A stretch of DNA of 64,000 nt from Methylobacterium sp. PvR107. Its GTDB lineage: Bacteria; Pseudomonadota; Alphaproteobacteria; Rhizobiales; Beijerinckiaceae. Both the position numbers and the translations under genes were made by a program. The notes below the pieces were generated by a model, which saw nothing but the letters and a program-made list of their open reading frames with translations, searched no databases and was not told the DNA's origin. Location of the stretch: positions 1-64,000 of the forward strand of contig NZ_JAFIBW010000001.1 in NCBI RefSeq assembly GCF_017833295.1. The letters are read 5' to 3'. This document shows, in pieces, positions 18,180 to 26,472 of this stretch; the stretch's first letter is position 1, and every line of letters starts with the position of its first letter.

Positions 18180-19526
18180 ATGGCGTCGTTCAAGGATTAC
18201 CGGGACGAGTACGAGCGGATCTGGGGATCACTCCAAGTCCGCCCGGAAAGGGCGGAAGCGGTGCGCAAGGTGGCGCAGCGGCTCGCCGCCGGTAAGGCAC
18301 GCTACCAGGAGGTTGAAACGCGCGTCGGCGTGCCCTGGTGGTTCATCGGGCTCTGCCACTATCGGGAATCGTCGTTCAACTTCGATACCTATCTCGGCAA
18401 TGGGCAGCCGCTCGACCGGCGGACTACCATCGTCCCGAAGGGGCGCGGCCCCTTCACCGGTCCGGGTGCCTTCACGGACGGGGCCATCGACGCGCTGCGT
18501 CTTGAGGGCTTGGTCGGCGTGAGTGACTGGAGTGTCGCGCGGGTCCTGTATCGACTCGAGGGCTTCAACGGCTACGGCTACCACGCCAAAGGCGTGAATT
18601 CCCCCTATCTGTGGGGCGGCTCGACCGCCTATGGGCCGCCGAACGCGCGCAGCGGCAAGTTCGTGCGCGATCATGTCTTCGACCCGAACGCGGTCGATAC
18701 CCAGATCGGCACCGCCGTGATCCTGAAGGCGCTCCTCGAGCTCGACCCGAGCATTGAGATCGCCGCGCCGCTCACCGCCGACGTTGATCCGCCGCGTCAG
18801 CCGGACGATGAACTCGCCGAAAGCACGCTGTGGATCCAGCAGACCCTCAACCGTCTCGGCGTGACGCCCCGCCTCGTCGAGGATGGGCGGAACGGTCGTC
18901 GGACCATGGCTGCCGTGGCACAGTTTCAGGCCCAGCGCGGCCTCGACGACACCGGCGTCGCGGACGTCCGCACCGTCGCTGCCCTTCAGGAGGCCCTGCG
19001 GCCGTCGGCGCCGGACACCGAAGTGTTGACGCGCCTCGACGCGCTGGAGCGGCACGTCGCCGTGAGCGCCGCTGTGACACCGCAAGCCATGCCGGCGCAG
19101 CCGATGATCCTGACGCCCGCGACCGTCGCGCCGTCCGTCGACCTGGCGGCACGGGTCGAAGAGCTGTTCCACGACCTGCGCCGGCAGATTGACGGGGCGC
19201 GGATCGCAGCGGGGCCACCGGTTCCGGGGACAGCGCCGAACCCGATCCCGGGGGCGCCCCTCGGGCAGGTCAATGGCGCGCTTGGGCAGACGATCGGGCA
19301 ACTGCTCGACGGTAAGAAGTCTGCCCTCGGCATCATCGGAGCTGTGGTGACGCAGATCTTAGCGCAGGTGCCGCCGACGACGGGCCTCGGCCAGGTTCTC
19401 ACGCAGATCACCCCGGCTTTCGGGCTCAGCCCCTACACGATGCCAATCTTCCTCGGCCTCACCGCCTGGGGCCTGCTCGGCAAGCTTGAGAAATGGGCCA
19501 GCGTCGCCGCCAAGCCGGCTGCGTAG
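18180..19526 (+). CDS. Lysozyme-like protein with peptidoglycan-binding domain
   Basis: A 448-residue protein. Residues 1-190 (GVPWWFIGLCHYRESSFNFDTYLGNGQPL, then LEGFNGYGYHAKGVNSPYLWGGS) look like a lysozyme/transglycosylase-type fold of phage-related endolysins, with Glu in YRESS a candidate acid. Residues about 215-275 (IQQTLNRLGVTPRLVEDGRNGRRTMAAVAQFQ) are a PG_binding_1 repeat. A Pro-rich linker and a C-terminal hydrophobic segment (about 395-435) follow. There is no N-terminal signal peptide, so export would need a holin-like or other route, perhaps via the C-terminal segment. It could be prophage-derived. Confidence 0.75.
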   Translation: MASFKDYRDEYERIWGSLQVRPERAEAVRKVAQRLAAGKARYQEVETRVGVPWWFIGLCHYRESSFNFDTYLGNGQPLDRRTTIVPKGRGPFTGPGAFTDGAIDALRLEGLVGVSDWSVARVLYRLEGFNGYGYHAKGVNSPYLWGGSTAYGPPNARSGKFVRDHVFDPNAVDTQIGTAVILKALLELDPSIEIAAPLTADVDPPRQPDDELAESTLWIQQTLNRLGVTPRLVEDGRNGRRTMAAVAQFQAQRGLDDTGVADVRTVAALQEALRPSAPDTEVLTRLDALERHVAVSAAVTPQAMPAQPMILTPATVAPSVDLAARVEELFHDLRRQIDGARIAAGPPVPGTAPNPIPGAPLGQVNGALGQTIGQLLDGKKSALGIIGAVVTQILAQVPPTTGLGQVLTQITPAFGLSPYTMPIFLGLTAWGLLGKLEKWASVAAKPAA

Positions 19527-19731
19527 CATGCGCTGTTCTGAGACGTCAGGACGACGCGTGTCGCGTTCGCGGGCGAGGCGGCATGGCGGACGGCTGGCCA
19601 TGGGCACGCAGCGACCGACCAGATCTGGCCGAAAGCAGAACGGCAGCTTTCGATTTGGTGTCGCGGCAAAACTGACGCTGATGACAACCAGAAAAACGAC
19701 TGCACAATGCTCAAAACGTGTCAGACGCCCT

Positions 19732-20619
19732 TCATTTATTCTGGATACCTGCCTTGTCGAATGCGACGTGGCCTCCGAAGCATACGACACGATTCTGCTG
19801 CTGTTTGACGAAGGTAGGATCCAGCCGGAACGAGCCACTCTCAGTCCAGATCGAACCCGCCCGGCCATTTACCCATTCGTCAGGTGGCAAGAGCGTCGAG
19901 CCGATGGTCGTCACGTCCCAGATGCCGTAGTGATGCGGGACGATGATCCGCGCGTTAAGTTTCGCGGCGACGGCGTCGGCCTGCGCGTAGCTTAGGACAT
20001 GCTGCGAGCCGTCTACTGGAAGGAGTAGGACGTCGATTGCTCCGAGCTGCTTCCATATATGATCCGGCGGATCCGGGCGGTTGTCACCCCAGTGCAGGAT
20101 GCGCAGGCCCGCCACTTGGATGATTAGGAGGCAGTTGTCGAATGACCGCCAGTTGTCCGGCGGCGTGGTTTTCACCGCGGTGAGCCGCCGCGTCATCTCC
20201 GCCCAGTCGTAGGCGTTGTGTGTGCTGTCAGAGACGTGCTTGTCGGCGATCCCAGTGACTCGTACATCAGCGAATGTGTAGGAGCCGATCAAACGGTCCA
20301 GAATCGTGTGCGCGCTCACCTGATGGACACCGTCGTGGTCGAAATGTGCGTGCGTGGAGAGGGCGACGTCCACGGAGATGTGCGGGAAATCGTAGAGATA
20401 CCAGTTCAATTTCCCCCATGGTGGATTGCGCCACGGATCGATTAACAGGGTGAGGCCGGACGGAGCGGTGATCCTGAAGGCAGAGCCGCCAAAATAGCCG
20501 AGTTCGACATGGTTGTGGTGCGGCGAGGCGTCGCCAGCGCGCTCCTGCAAGGCAATCATGTGGTTGTGATTTTCGGGCTGGCGCCAAGCCCAAAGCCCCT
20601 CTTTCGTCCTGTCTTGCAT
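19732..20619 (-). CDS. Metallo-beta-lactamase-fold hydrolase
   Basis: A 295-residue protein starting MQDRTKEGLWAWRQPENHNHM. The frame is open further upstream, but that stretch overlaps the end of the LysR gene and is Arg-rich nonsense. The metal motif is STHAHFDHDG (HxHxDH), with further ligands in ILHWGDNRP and VPHHYGIWD. The layout resembles the UlaG/RomA-type branch that hydrolyses lactones or phosphodiesters rather than beta-lactams. It lies 83 bases after the LysR gene on the same strand and may be co-transcribed. The substrate is unknown. Confidence 0.85.
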   Translation of the reverse strand: MQDRTKEGLWAWRQPENHNHMIALQERAGDASPHHNHVELGYFGGSAFRITAPSGLTLLIDPWRNPPWGKLNWYLYDFPHISVDVALSTHAHFDHDGVHQVSAHTILDRLIGSYTFADVRVTGIADKHVSDSTHNAYDWAEMTRRLTAVKTTPPDNWRSFDNCLLIIQVAGLRILHWGDNRPDPPDHIWKQLGAIDVLLLPVDGSQHVLSYAQADAVAAKLNARIIVPHHYGIWDVTTIGSTLLPPDEWVNGRAGSIWTESGSFRLDPTFVKQQQNRVVCFGGHVAFDKAGIQNK

Positions 20620-20702
20620 CACTATACTCCGTCGTCTCGGCGCTCCGCCCGATGCCCAGCTCTCTCGTGCCGAGCGCGTGCGGGGCTCACCAGCGCGCAG
20701 GG

Positions 20703-21611
20703 TCAGGCGGCGTCCGGCGCATTGGGACCTGAACCGACGCGTTCCCCGAGATCGCGGGCGATGTGCGAGGCGAGGTGATCGGCCGCCGAGGAGCGGCCGG
20801 GCCGGCGCTGCCACAGCATCAGGTCCACAACCGGCATCTGCGGCAGCCCGTCAGCACGGCCGAGTTGGCGTAGCCCGGCAACGTCGACGCTCTTCGCCAA
20901 GACGATCACGGCCGCGTCAGCGAGCGCCATGGCCTGGAGACCGGCGATGCTCTCCGAAACGCAGGCGATCCGCCATGCGATCCCCTTCCGATCGAGCGCG
21001 GCGAGCGCGTGGTCCCGGTAGAGGTTGCCTTCGGGAAGCATGGCGATCGGCATGGGATCGCGCCTGTGGGCCGTGCCCCCGTCCGCTCCAAGCCAGACCA
21101 AATGCTCCCGACGCAGTAGGGTGATGCTGGGGATGCGGGGATGCACGTCCGGCATCCGCGTGGCGAGCGCCACGTCGATGCTCCCCTCCTCCATCGCCTG
21201 CGCCACCTGCCGGCTGAGAGTACAGCGCACTGTCACCTCGACCGCCGGATAGGCGGCCTGAAACCGCGCTAGGGTCCGGGGCAGCAGGAAGGCGGCGTAT
21301 AGGTCTGGGCATCCGAGCACGACCCGGCCCGAGACCGCATCGGACAGAAGGTGCGCGCGAGCCTCGTCGTGCAGGTCAAGGAGGCGGCGCGCGTAGGTCA
21401 GCAAGGTCTCGCCCTGCACGGTGAGCTTGGGGTGCCGCAAACCGGACTCGAAGATGGGACGCCCAACGATTTGCTCAAGCCGGTTCAGTTGGAGGCTGAT
21501 CGCCGGCTGGGTTCTGTGCAGGCGCTGTGCGACCCGAGTGACGCTGCGCTCCTCCACCAACAGAACGAAGGTCTGTAGCAACGAGAGGTCTAGGATGTGC
21601 CGCTGTGTCAT
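20703..21611 (-). CDS. LysR-family transcriptional regulator
   Basis: A 302-residue protein with the N-terminal winged HTH (LSLLQTFVLLVEERSVTRVAQRLHRTQPAISLQLNRLE, residues 8-45) and a LysR substrate-binding domain (about 90-295, GRVVLGCPDLYAAFLLPRTLARF). It is transcribed divergently from livG-F-H-M with about 200 bp between, the classic arrangement for a LysR activator of the neighbouring operon. Its inducer is presumably the compound the transporter imports, which is unknown. Confidence 0.92.
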   Translation of the reverse strand: MTQRHILDLSLLQTFVLLVEERSVTRVAQRLHRTQPAISLQLNRLEQIVGRPIFESGLRHPKLTVQGETLLTYARRLLDLHDEARAHLLSDAVSGRVVLGCPDLYAAFLLPRTLARFQAAYPAVEVTVRCTLSRQVAQAMEEGSIDVALATRMPDVHPRIPSITLLRREHLVWLGADGGTAHRRDPMPIAMLPEGNLYRDHALAALDRKGIAWRIACVSESIAGLQAMALADAAVIVLAKSVDVAGLRQLGRADGLPQMPVVDLMLWQRRPGRSSAADHLASHIARDLGERVGSGPNAPDAA

Positions 21612-21661
21612 AAGCCGGACTTTGCTTCAGGCAAAACATTATAAATTTGAATGTTGCCGTG

Positions 21662-21744
21662 GTGAAGCGTAGATTTCGTGAAGCGCAGATTAAATTAGCA
21701 TAGATAATGTGCACAATTTGATCTGATCGTGCGCAGATATGCGC
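21662..21744. promoter_or_regulatory. Candidate LysR operator region
   Basis: Two direct copies of GTGAAGCGyAGATT (21662-21675 and 21678-21691) are spaced 16 bases apart. AT-rich DNA (TTAAATTAGCATAGATAATG) and a 5-bp inverted repeat GCGCA-GATA-TGCGC (21731-21744) follow. It lies between the divergent LysR and liv genes, where LysR proteins bind. Which of these is the true site cannot be told from the sequence. Confidence 0.4.
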
Positions 21745-21818
21745 GATGAGTGGGCATGTGGCTCGGTGATCCGCTTGCCGACGCACATCCGTTCCATTTG
21801 CACGGGGGCGCATCAGAC

Positions 21819-22583
21819 GTGACGACGGTGGTCGAGATCCGGGAGATCAGGAAAGCGTTCGGCGGCGCCGCGGCGCTCGACGGCTGCTCTCTAGACATCG
21901 CAGCGGGCTGTGTGACTGGGATTATCGGCCCGAACGGTGCCGGCAAGACGACGCTGCTCAACGTGCTCTGCGGCCTCGTGCCTCCGGATTCTGGGCAGAT
22001 CCGGTTCCGCGGCGTCCCGATCACCGGGCTGCCGTCGCACATCGTCGCGGCGCGCGGAGTCGTGCGCACCTTCCAAATCGTGCGCGATCTGGCGGGCCTT
22101 ACCGTCCTTGAGACCCTGCTCCTCGCCCCCGGGGCCCAGATCGGCGAGACCATCATCGGCGCGTTGTTCCGCCGAGGCGCCGTCGAAACCCAGGAGCGTG
22201 CTCAAGCGGTCCGCGCACGCGGCCTGCTCGAACGAATTGGACTGTGGCGCCTCGCCGACGCCCCGGCCGGCTCCCTGTCCGGCGGACAGAAGAAGCTCCT
22301 GGAACTGGCGCGCGCATTGATGCTCGATCCAGCGGTCCTCTGCCTCGACGAGCCAGCCGCCGGCGTCTCGCCGCCGTTACTCAACGCGATCATCCGCCTG
22401 ATCCGCGAGCTGCGCATGGCGGGCCTGACCATCATCGTCGTGGAGCACGACATGCACCTCATCCGCGAGGTCTGCGATCATATCCACGTCCTGGCGGAGG
22501 GGCGCCCTCTAGTATCTGGGACCTTTGCAGAAGTGACCGCGAATGCGCGCGTCGTCGACGCCTATCTCGGGCTGGCGGCGTGA
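21819..22583 (+). CDS. livG: Branched-chain-type ABC transporter ATPase (LivG)
   Basis: A 254-residue ATP-binding subunit. The Walker A motif is IIGPNGAGKTTLLN, the signature LSGGQKKLLELARAL, the Walker B VLCLDEPAAGVSP and the switch His IIVVEHDMHLI. I favour GTG 21819 (VTTVVEIREIRKAFGG), matching the family N-terminus with a GGGGG run ten bases upstream. A GTG at 21750 and an ATG at 21756 in frame are alternatives. It is the first gene of an overlapping livG-F-H-M operon, of the hydrophobic amino-acid uptake (HAAT) class, which also imports amides, urea and small organic acids. Confidence 0.9.
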   Translation: MTTVVEIREIRKAFGGAAALDGCSLDIAAGCVTGIIGPNGAGKTTLLNVLCGLVPPDSGQIRFRGVPITGLPSHIVAARGVVRTFQIVRDLAGLTVLETLLLAPGAQIGETIIGALFRRGAVETQERAQAVRARGLLERIGLWRLADAPAGSLSGGQKKLLELARALMLDPAVLCLDEPAAGVSPPLLNAIIRLIRELRMAGLTIIVVEHDMHLIREVCDHIHVLAEGRPLVSGTFAEVTANARVVDAYLGLAA

Positions 22584-23317
22584 GTGGTGCACCGGCCATT
22601 CCGGCCCTCGCGGTTCGCGGCCTGCGCGCTGGATACGGGCGCGGCGGCGACATCGTGCGCGGCATCGACCTCGATCAGCTACCCGAGACGATCCTGGCGG
22701 TGATCGGTCCCAACGGCTCCGGCAAATCGACCTTCGTGAAGACTCTCGCCGGACTCCTGCGGCCGCGCGAGGGCTCGATCAGTATCACCGGGCGCGACGT
22801 GACGGGATTGTCGGCGGCGCGCCGCGTGGTGGCCGGCGTCGCCTATGTGCCGCAGGAGAAGAACGTCTTCGCCACGCTCACCGTACGCGAGAACATGCAA
22901 CTTGCCACCGAGTTCCTCCGCCGCCGGGCCGGAACTGGGCGCGAGCAGGAGGAGCGTGTCCTCACGCTGTTCCCCGAGCTGGCCGACCGCGGCCGCACGC
23001 TAGCCGGCAATCTCTCCGGCGGCCAACGGCAGATGGTCGCTTTCGCCTGCGCTCTACTCGCGAATCCCGAGGTCCTGCTCCTCGATGAGCCCTCCGCGGG
23101 TCTGTCGCCGCGCTTCGTCTCCGAGACGATGGAAGCCATTGTCCGGGTTCGGTCAGCCGGCACGACGATCGTCCTGGTCGAGCAGAACGTGCAGGCGGCC
23201 CTGTGCATCGCCGACGCGGTGATGGTGCTGGTCGCCGGGCGCAAGAGTCTGGAGGCGCCAGCCGGGCAAATCCGGCAGGCCGACCTCGCCGACCTGTTCT
23301 TCGCGAGGGCGGCATGA
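22580..23317 (+). CDS. livF: Branched-chain-type ABC transporter ATPase (LivF)
   Basis: A 245-residue ATPase starting at GTG 22580, which overlaps the livG stop (GTGA). Walker A is VIGPNGSGKSTFVK, the signature LSGGQRQMVAFACAL, Walker B VLLLDEPSAGLSP and the switch VLVEQNVQAAL. The frame extends upstream only as an out-of-frame shadow of livG. It pairs with LivG as the heterodimeric motor. Its stop overlaps the livH ATG. Confidence 0.93.
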   Translation: MSGAPAIPALAVRGLRAGYGRGGDIVRGIDLDQLPETILAVIGPNGSGKSTFVKTLAGLLRPREGSISITGRDVTGLSAARRVVAGVAYVPQEKNVFATLTVRENMQLATEFLRRRAGTGREQEERVLTLFPELADRGRTLAGNLSGGQRQMVAFACALLANPEVLLLDEPSAGLSPRFVSETMEAIVRVRSAGTTIVLVEQNVQAALCIADAVMVLVAGRKSLEAPAGQIRQADLADLFFARAA

Positions 23318-24177
23318 TCGGCCAACTCCTGCTCAATGGAACGGTGAGCGGACTCCTCCTGGCTCTGCCGGCGCTTGCGGTCAGCCTGACCTTCGGCATC
23401 CTCAAGTTCCCAAATTTCGCAGTTGGCGGCAGCCTGACTCTCGGTGCTTACGCTGGATGGGTCTTCAATACGCAGTTGGGCTTCCAGATCGTGGGTGCCT
23501 CGCTCCTGGCAGCGGCCACCGTCGCCCTAGTCAGCGTCCTACTTGACGTGGCCGTGTTCGGTCGGCTGCGCGAGCAGGGCTCGATCGCTCTGATGGTCGC
23601 GTCGATGGGCGTCTCCCTCATCCTGGAGAACCTTTGTCGGTTCGGCTTCGGCAACGCGACGCGCAGCCTCGACGTCGACGTGGCGCGGCCCCTGCGTTGG
23701 GCGGGCCTGCGCATCAGCCACGAGCAGATCGTCACCGCGGCGGCGGTGCTTGGCTGCCTCGTCCTGCTTCACCTCGTGCTGCGTACGACGCCTTTGGGCC
23801 GCGCGATGCGCGCGGTGGCCGACAACCCGACGCTCGCCGCGGCGCGCGGCATCGAGCGCGAGGTGATCGTGCGGCTCACATGGGCGATCATCGGTCTCCT
23901 AACGGGGCTCGCCGGCGTCCTCGCCGCCATCGACCGCGCCGTCGAGCCGCTGGTCGGCTGGAGCTACCAGATCCCGGTTTTCGCCGCCGCGATCCTTGGG
24001 GGGCTCGGCAGCCCACTCGGAGCTGTCCTCGGTGCTCTCGCGGTAGGGCTGTCCGAGGAACTGGCGACCCTCGTGGTTCCGACGAGCTATCGCCAGGCAG
24101 TCAGCTTCGCGGTGATTCTCCTGCTTCTCCTCGTGCGCAGCCAGGGCCTTCTCGGTGCGCGGGCGGTACGCAAATGA
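23314..24177 (+). CDS. livH: Branched-chain-type ABC permease (LivH)
   Basis: A 287-residue inner-membrane permease, MIGQLLLNGTVSGLLLALPALAVSLTFGIL, with about eight hydrophobic helices. The LivH-type cytoplasmic loop is TTPLGRAMRAVADNPTLAAARGIE, which docks the ATPases. The FAAAILGGLGSPLGAVLGAL segment is typical of the family. The start at ATG 23314 overlaps the livF stop and the end overlaps livM, so expression is tightly coupled. Confidence 0.93.
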   Translation: MIGQLLLNGTVSGLLLALPALAVSLTFGILKFPNFAVGGSLTLGAYAGWVFNTQLGFQIVGASLLAAATVALVSVLLDVAVFGRLREQGSIALMVASMGVSLILENLCRFGFGNATRSLDVDVARPLRWAGLRISHEQIVTAAAVLGCLVLLHLVLRTTPLGRAMRAVADNPTLAAARGIEREVIVRLTWAIIGLLTGLAGVLAAIDRAVEPLVGWSYQIPVFAAAILGGLGSPLGAVLGALAVGLSEELATLVVPTSYRQAVSFAVILLLLLVRSQGLLGARAVRK

Positions 24178-25136
24178 CGGCCTATCTCGTCACCATTCTC
24201 GTGATTGTCGCAATCGCGACTCTCGTCGGGCTTGCCTTGAATTTCCAGTGGGGCTGCGCCGGACTAGTCAATTTTGGCGTCGCTGGCTTTGTCGCCCTGG
24301 GGGCATACGCGACTGCGCTGCTGACGCCGGTGGTTGGCTGGTTTGCAGCGATGCTGGCGGCGGCGGCTTTGAGCGCGTTGCTCAGCGTCTTTCTCGCCTT
24401 ATTGTCGATTCGCCTTGCCGACGACTATCTCGCCATCGTCACTTTGGGCTTCGGCGAGGCGGTGCGCCTCGTCCTGCTCAACGAGGGCTGGCTGACCGGG
24501 GGGGCGCTCGGCATCGCCGGCATACCGCGGCCCTTCGCCAGCCTGATCGCTCCGGAGCACGCGGACTTCGCTCTCCTCGGCTTCGCCGTGGCACTCGTAG
24601 GGATCGTCTACATCATTCTCGAGGCCCTGGTACGCTCGCCCTTCGGTCGGGTGCTGCGGGCCCTGCGCGACGACCCGGTAGTGGCGGCCTCCCTCGCCAA
24701 GCCCGTCCTGATCCTGCGGATCAAGGCTTTTGCGGTCGGCGGCGCGGTGATGGGTCTCGCAGGCGCCATGCACGCCTTTTACATGACCTACATCGATCCC
24801 TCGCAATTTACGGCGATCACGACCTCGTACGCCTTCATGGCGGTGATCGCGGGCGGGCGTGGCTCCAATACCGGCCTAATGATTGGTGCCGGGACAATCA
24901 TGCTGCTCCTCGAAGGGACGCGTTTCCTCAAGGATCTCATCCCGGCGCTCGACGGAGCGCAGATTGCAGCCCTGCGTCTGGGCGGTGTCGGAGTCGGCAT
25001 CGTGCTGCTCCTGCTGCTGCGGCCGCAGGGCCTCCTGCGCGAGCCGCAGCGCAAGGCTGCGTCTCTGCTCGCTGATCCCGAGCGCGCCGATGCGGCCGAT
25101 CCGAGCCTGCCCGCCTCCCACCCCCAGGAGATCTGA
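24174..25136 (+). CDS. livM: Branched-chain-type ABC permease (LivM)
   Basis: A 320-residue permease starting MTAYLVTILVIVAIATLVGLALNFQWG, with the conserved loop RSPFGRVLRALRDDPVVAASLAK and the VIAGGRGSNTGLMIGAGTI segment of LivM. The Arg/Ala-rich C-terminal tail (about 25 residues) is cytoplasmic. It overlaps livH by four bases and is followed five bases later by the binding-protein gene, completing a five-gene importer. Confidence 0.92.
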   Translation: MTAYLVTILVIVAIATLVGLALNFQWGCAGLVNFGVAGFVALGAYATALLTPVVGWFAAMLAAAALSALLSVFLALLSIRLADDYLAIVTLGFGEAVRLVLLNEGWLTGGALGIAGIPRPFASLIAPEHADFALLGFAVALVGIVYIILEALVRSPFGRVLRALRDDPVVAASLAKPVLILRIKAFAVGGAVMGLAGAMHAFYMTYIDPSQFTAITTSYAFMAVIAGGRGSNTGLMIGAGTIMLLLEGTRFLKDLIPALDGAQIAALRLGGVGVGIVLLLLLRPQGLLREPQRKAASLLADPERADAADPSLPASHPQEI

Positions 25137-25140
25137 GACC

Positions 25141-26364
25141 GTGGCTCTTCCTATCCTCAACCGTCGCCATCTCGTCGCTGGGCTGGGTCTCGCCCCCTTC
25201 GCGATCCGGTCCGTCGAAGGCGCTGCGGCGCAGGGGGCGGAGATCCCGCTCGGCTTCGTCATCCCCTTCACGGGCGCCACCGGCCCCTACGGCCCCGACA
25301 TGAAGAAGGCGGCCGACCTCGCGACGAAGACCATCAATGATGCCGGCGGCATCCTCGGTGGCCGGAAGCTCAAGCTGTTCATCGAGGACGAGGAGACCAG
25401 TGCGACTGCGAGCGTCACAGCCACGCGCAAGCTGCTCGAGGTCGACCGGGTGGAGATGGTCGGCGGATTCTGGGGCAGCCCGCCAGCACTCGCTGCCAAG
25501 CCGCTGATCGTCGGCGCCAATAAGGTGCAGATGGTCTCGGCCGCCGCCCCCGCGATCACCGAGGGCGACACCAAAAACCTCGTCTACCGCTTCCAGGCGA
25601 AGAGCACGCAATGGGGCCCGGCCGGCGCCAAGATCCTCAAGGATCTCGGCGTGAAGAAGGTCGCCGTCCTCGCTCAGCAGAACCCGTTCATCGTGGCGAT
25701 GGTCGAGCCGTTCAAGGCGGAGATGGCCAAACGCGACGGCACCGTTACCGATGTCGTGATGTACAACCCGGATCAGGCTTCCTACCGCGCCGAGGTTCAG
25801 AAGGCGTTCGGGCCGGAGCCCGAGGCAGTGTTCGTCCTCGCGCTCCTCACCGATATGGTGGCAATCGCCAAGGAGATTTATCGCGGCGGCTTTCGCTCCA
25901 AAGTACTAGCTCTCGGCACCGGAGCCGATGCTGATGGTGCCTTCCTGAAGAGTGTGAGCCCGGAGGTGGCCGAGGGCATCCATCACCTGCAGCCCGCCCC
26001 GCCGCTGAATTCCATCTCCTACAAGAAGTTCGTCAAGTCGATGGGCGCTCCCGACGGCACCGTCTTCCTGTTCGCGGGCAACATGTACGACCAAGTCTGC
26101 GTGACCGCTCTCGCTATGGAGCACGCCAAGAGCACTGAGGCACTGGTCTGGGCGAAGTCGATCCGGGCGGTCTGCAATCCGCCGGGCGATGAAGCCGACG
26201 ATATAGCCGTGGCGCTCGAACGCGTCCGCCTCGGCCACGACATCAATTACATCGGTGCTGGGGCGACCTGCGATTTTAACGATCAAGGCGACCAGCTCAA
26301 CCGCTCGTTCCTCCATCAAGTGATCGAGGGCGGGAAGAATCGGATCATCGACGTCGTCAGCTAA
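25141..26364 (+). CDS. Periplasmic substrate-binding protein of the Liv transporter
   Basis: A 407-residue precursor starting at GTG 25141, with a twin-arginine-type leader (LNRRHLVAGLGLAPFAIRS) and probable cleavage after GAAAQ. The mature protein is a type-1 periplasmic binding fold (IPLGFVIPFTGATGPYGPDMKKAADLATKTIND) of the LivK/amide-binding class. Use of a Tat-like signal is seen in other binding proteins of this region. It immediately follows livM and presumably feeds LivHM. The ligand cannot be inferred with confidence; context suggests an organosulfur or short-chain acid compound. Confidence 0.88.
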   Translation: MALPILNRRHLVAGLGLAPFAIRSVEGAAAQGAEIPLGFVIPFTGATGPYGPDMKKAADLATKTINDAGGILGGRKLKLFIEDEETSATASVTATRKLLEVDRVEMVGGFWGSPPALAAKPLIVGANKVQMVSAAAPAITEGDTKNLVYRFQAKSTQWGPAGAKILKDLGVKKVAVLAQQNPFIVAMVEPFKAEMAKRDGTVTDVVMYNPDQASYRAEVQKAFGPEPEAVFVLALLTDMVAIAKEIYRGGFRSKVLALGTGADADGAFLKSVSPEVAEGIHHLQPAPPLNSISYKKFVKSMGAPDGTVFLFAGNMYDQVCVTALAMEHAKSTEALVWAKSIRAVCNPPGDEADDIAVALERVRLGHDINYIGAGATCDFNDQGDQLNRSFLHQVIEGGKNRIIDVVS

Positions 26365-26472
26365 TTCCGGACGTTAGACGACAAAGATCAAGTCGATCGG
26401 TCGACGGCTTGGACGGTTGTTCCCGTCCATGCGCGGTCTACCCATGCCCGACAGTTGAGATGCGGAGGAACC

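Noticed and set aside
22244..23317. 357-residue frame extending livF upstream
   Set aside because: The first 112 codons are a livG shadow. The LivF family begins at GTG 22580 with VSGAPAIPALAVRGL.
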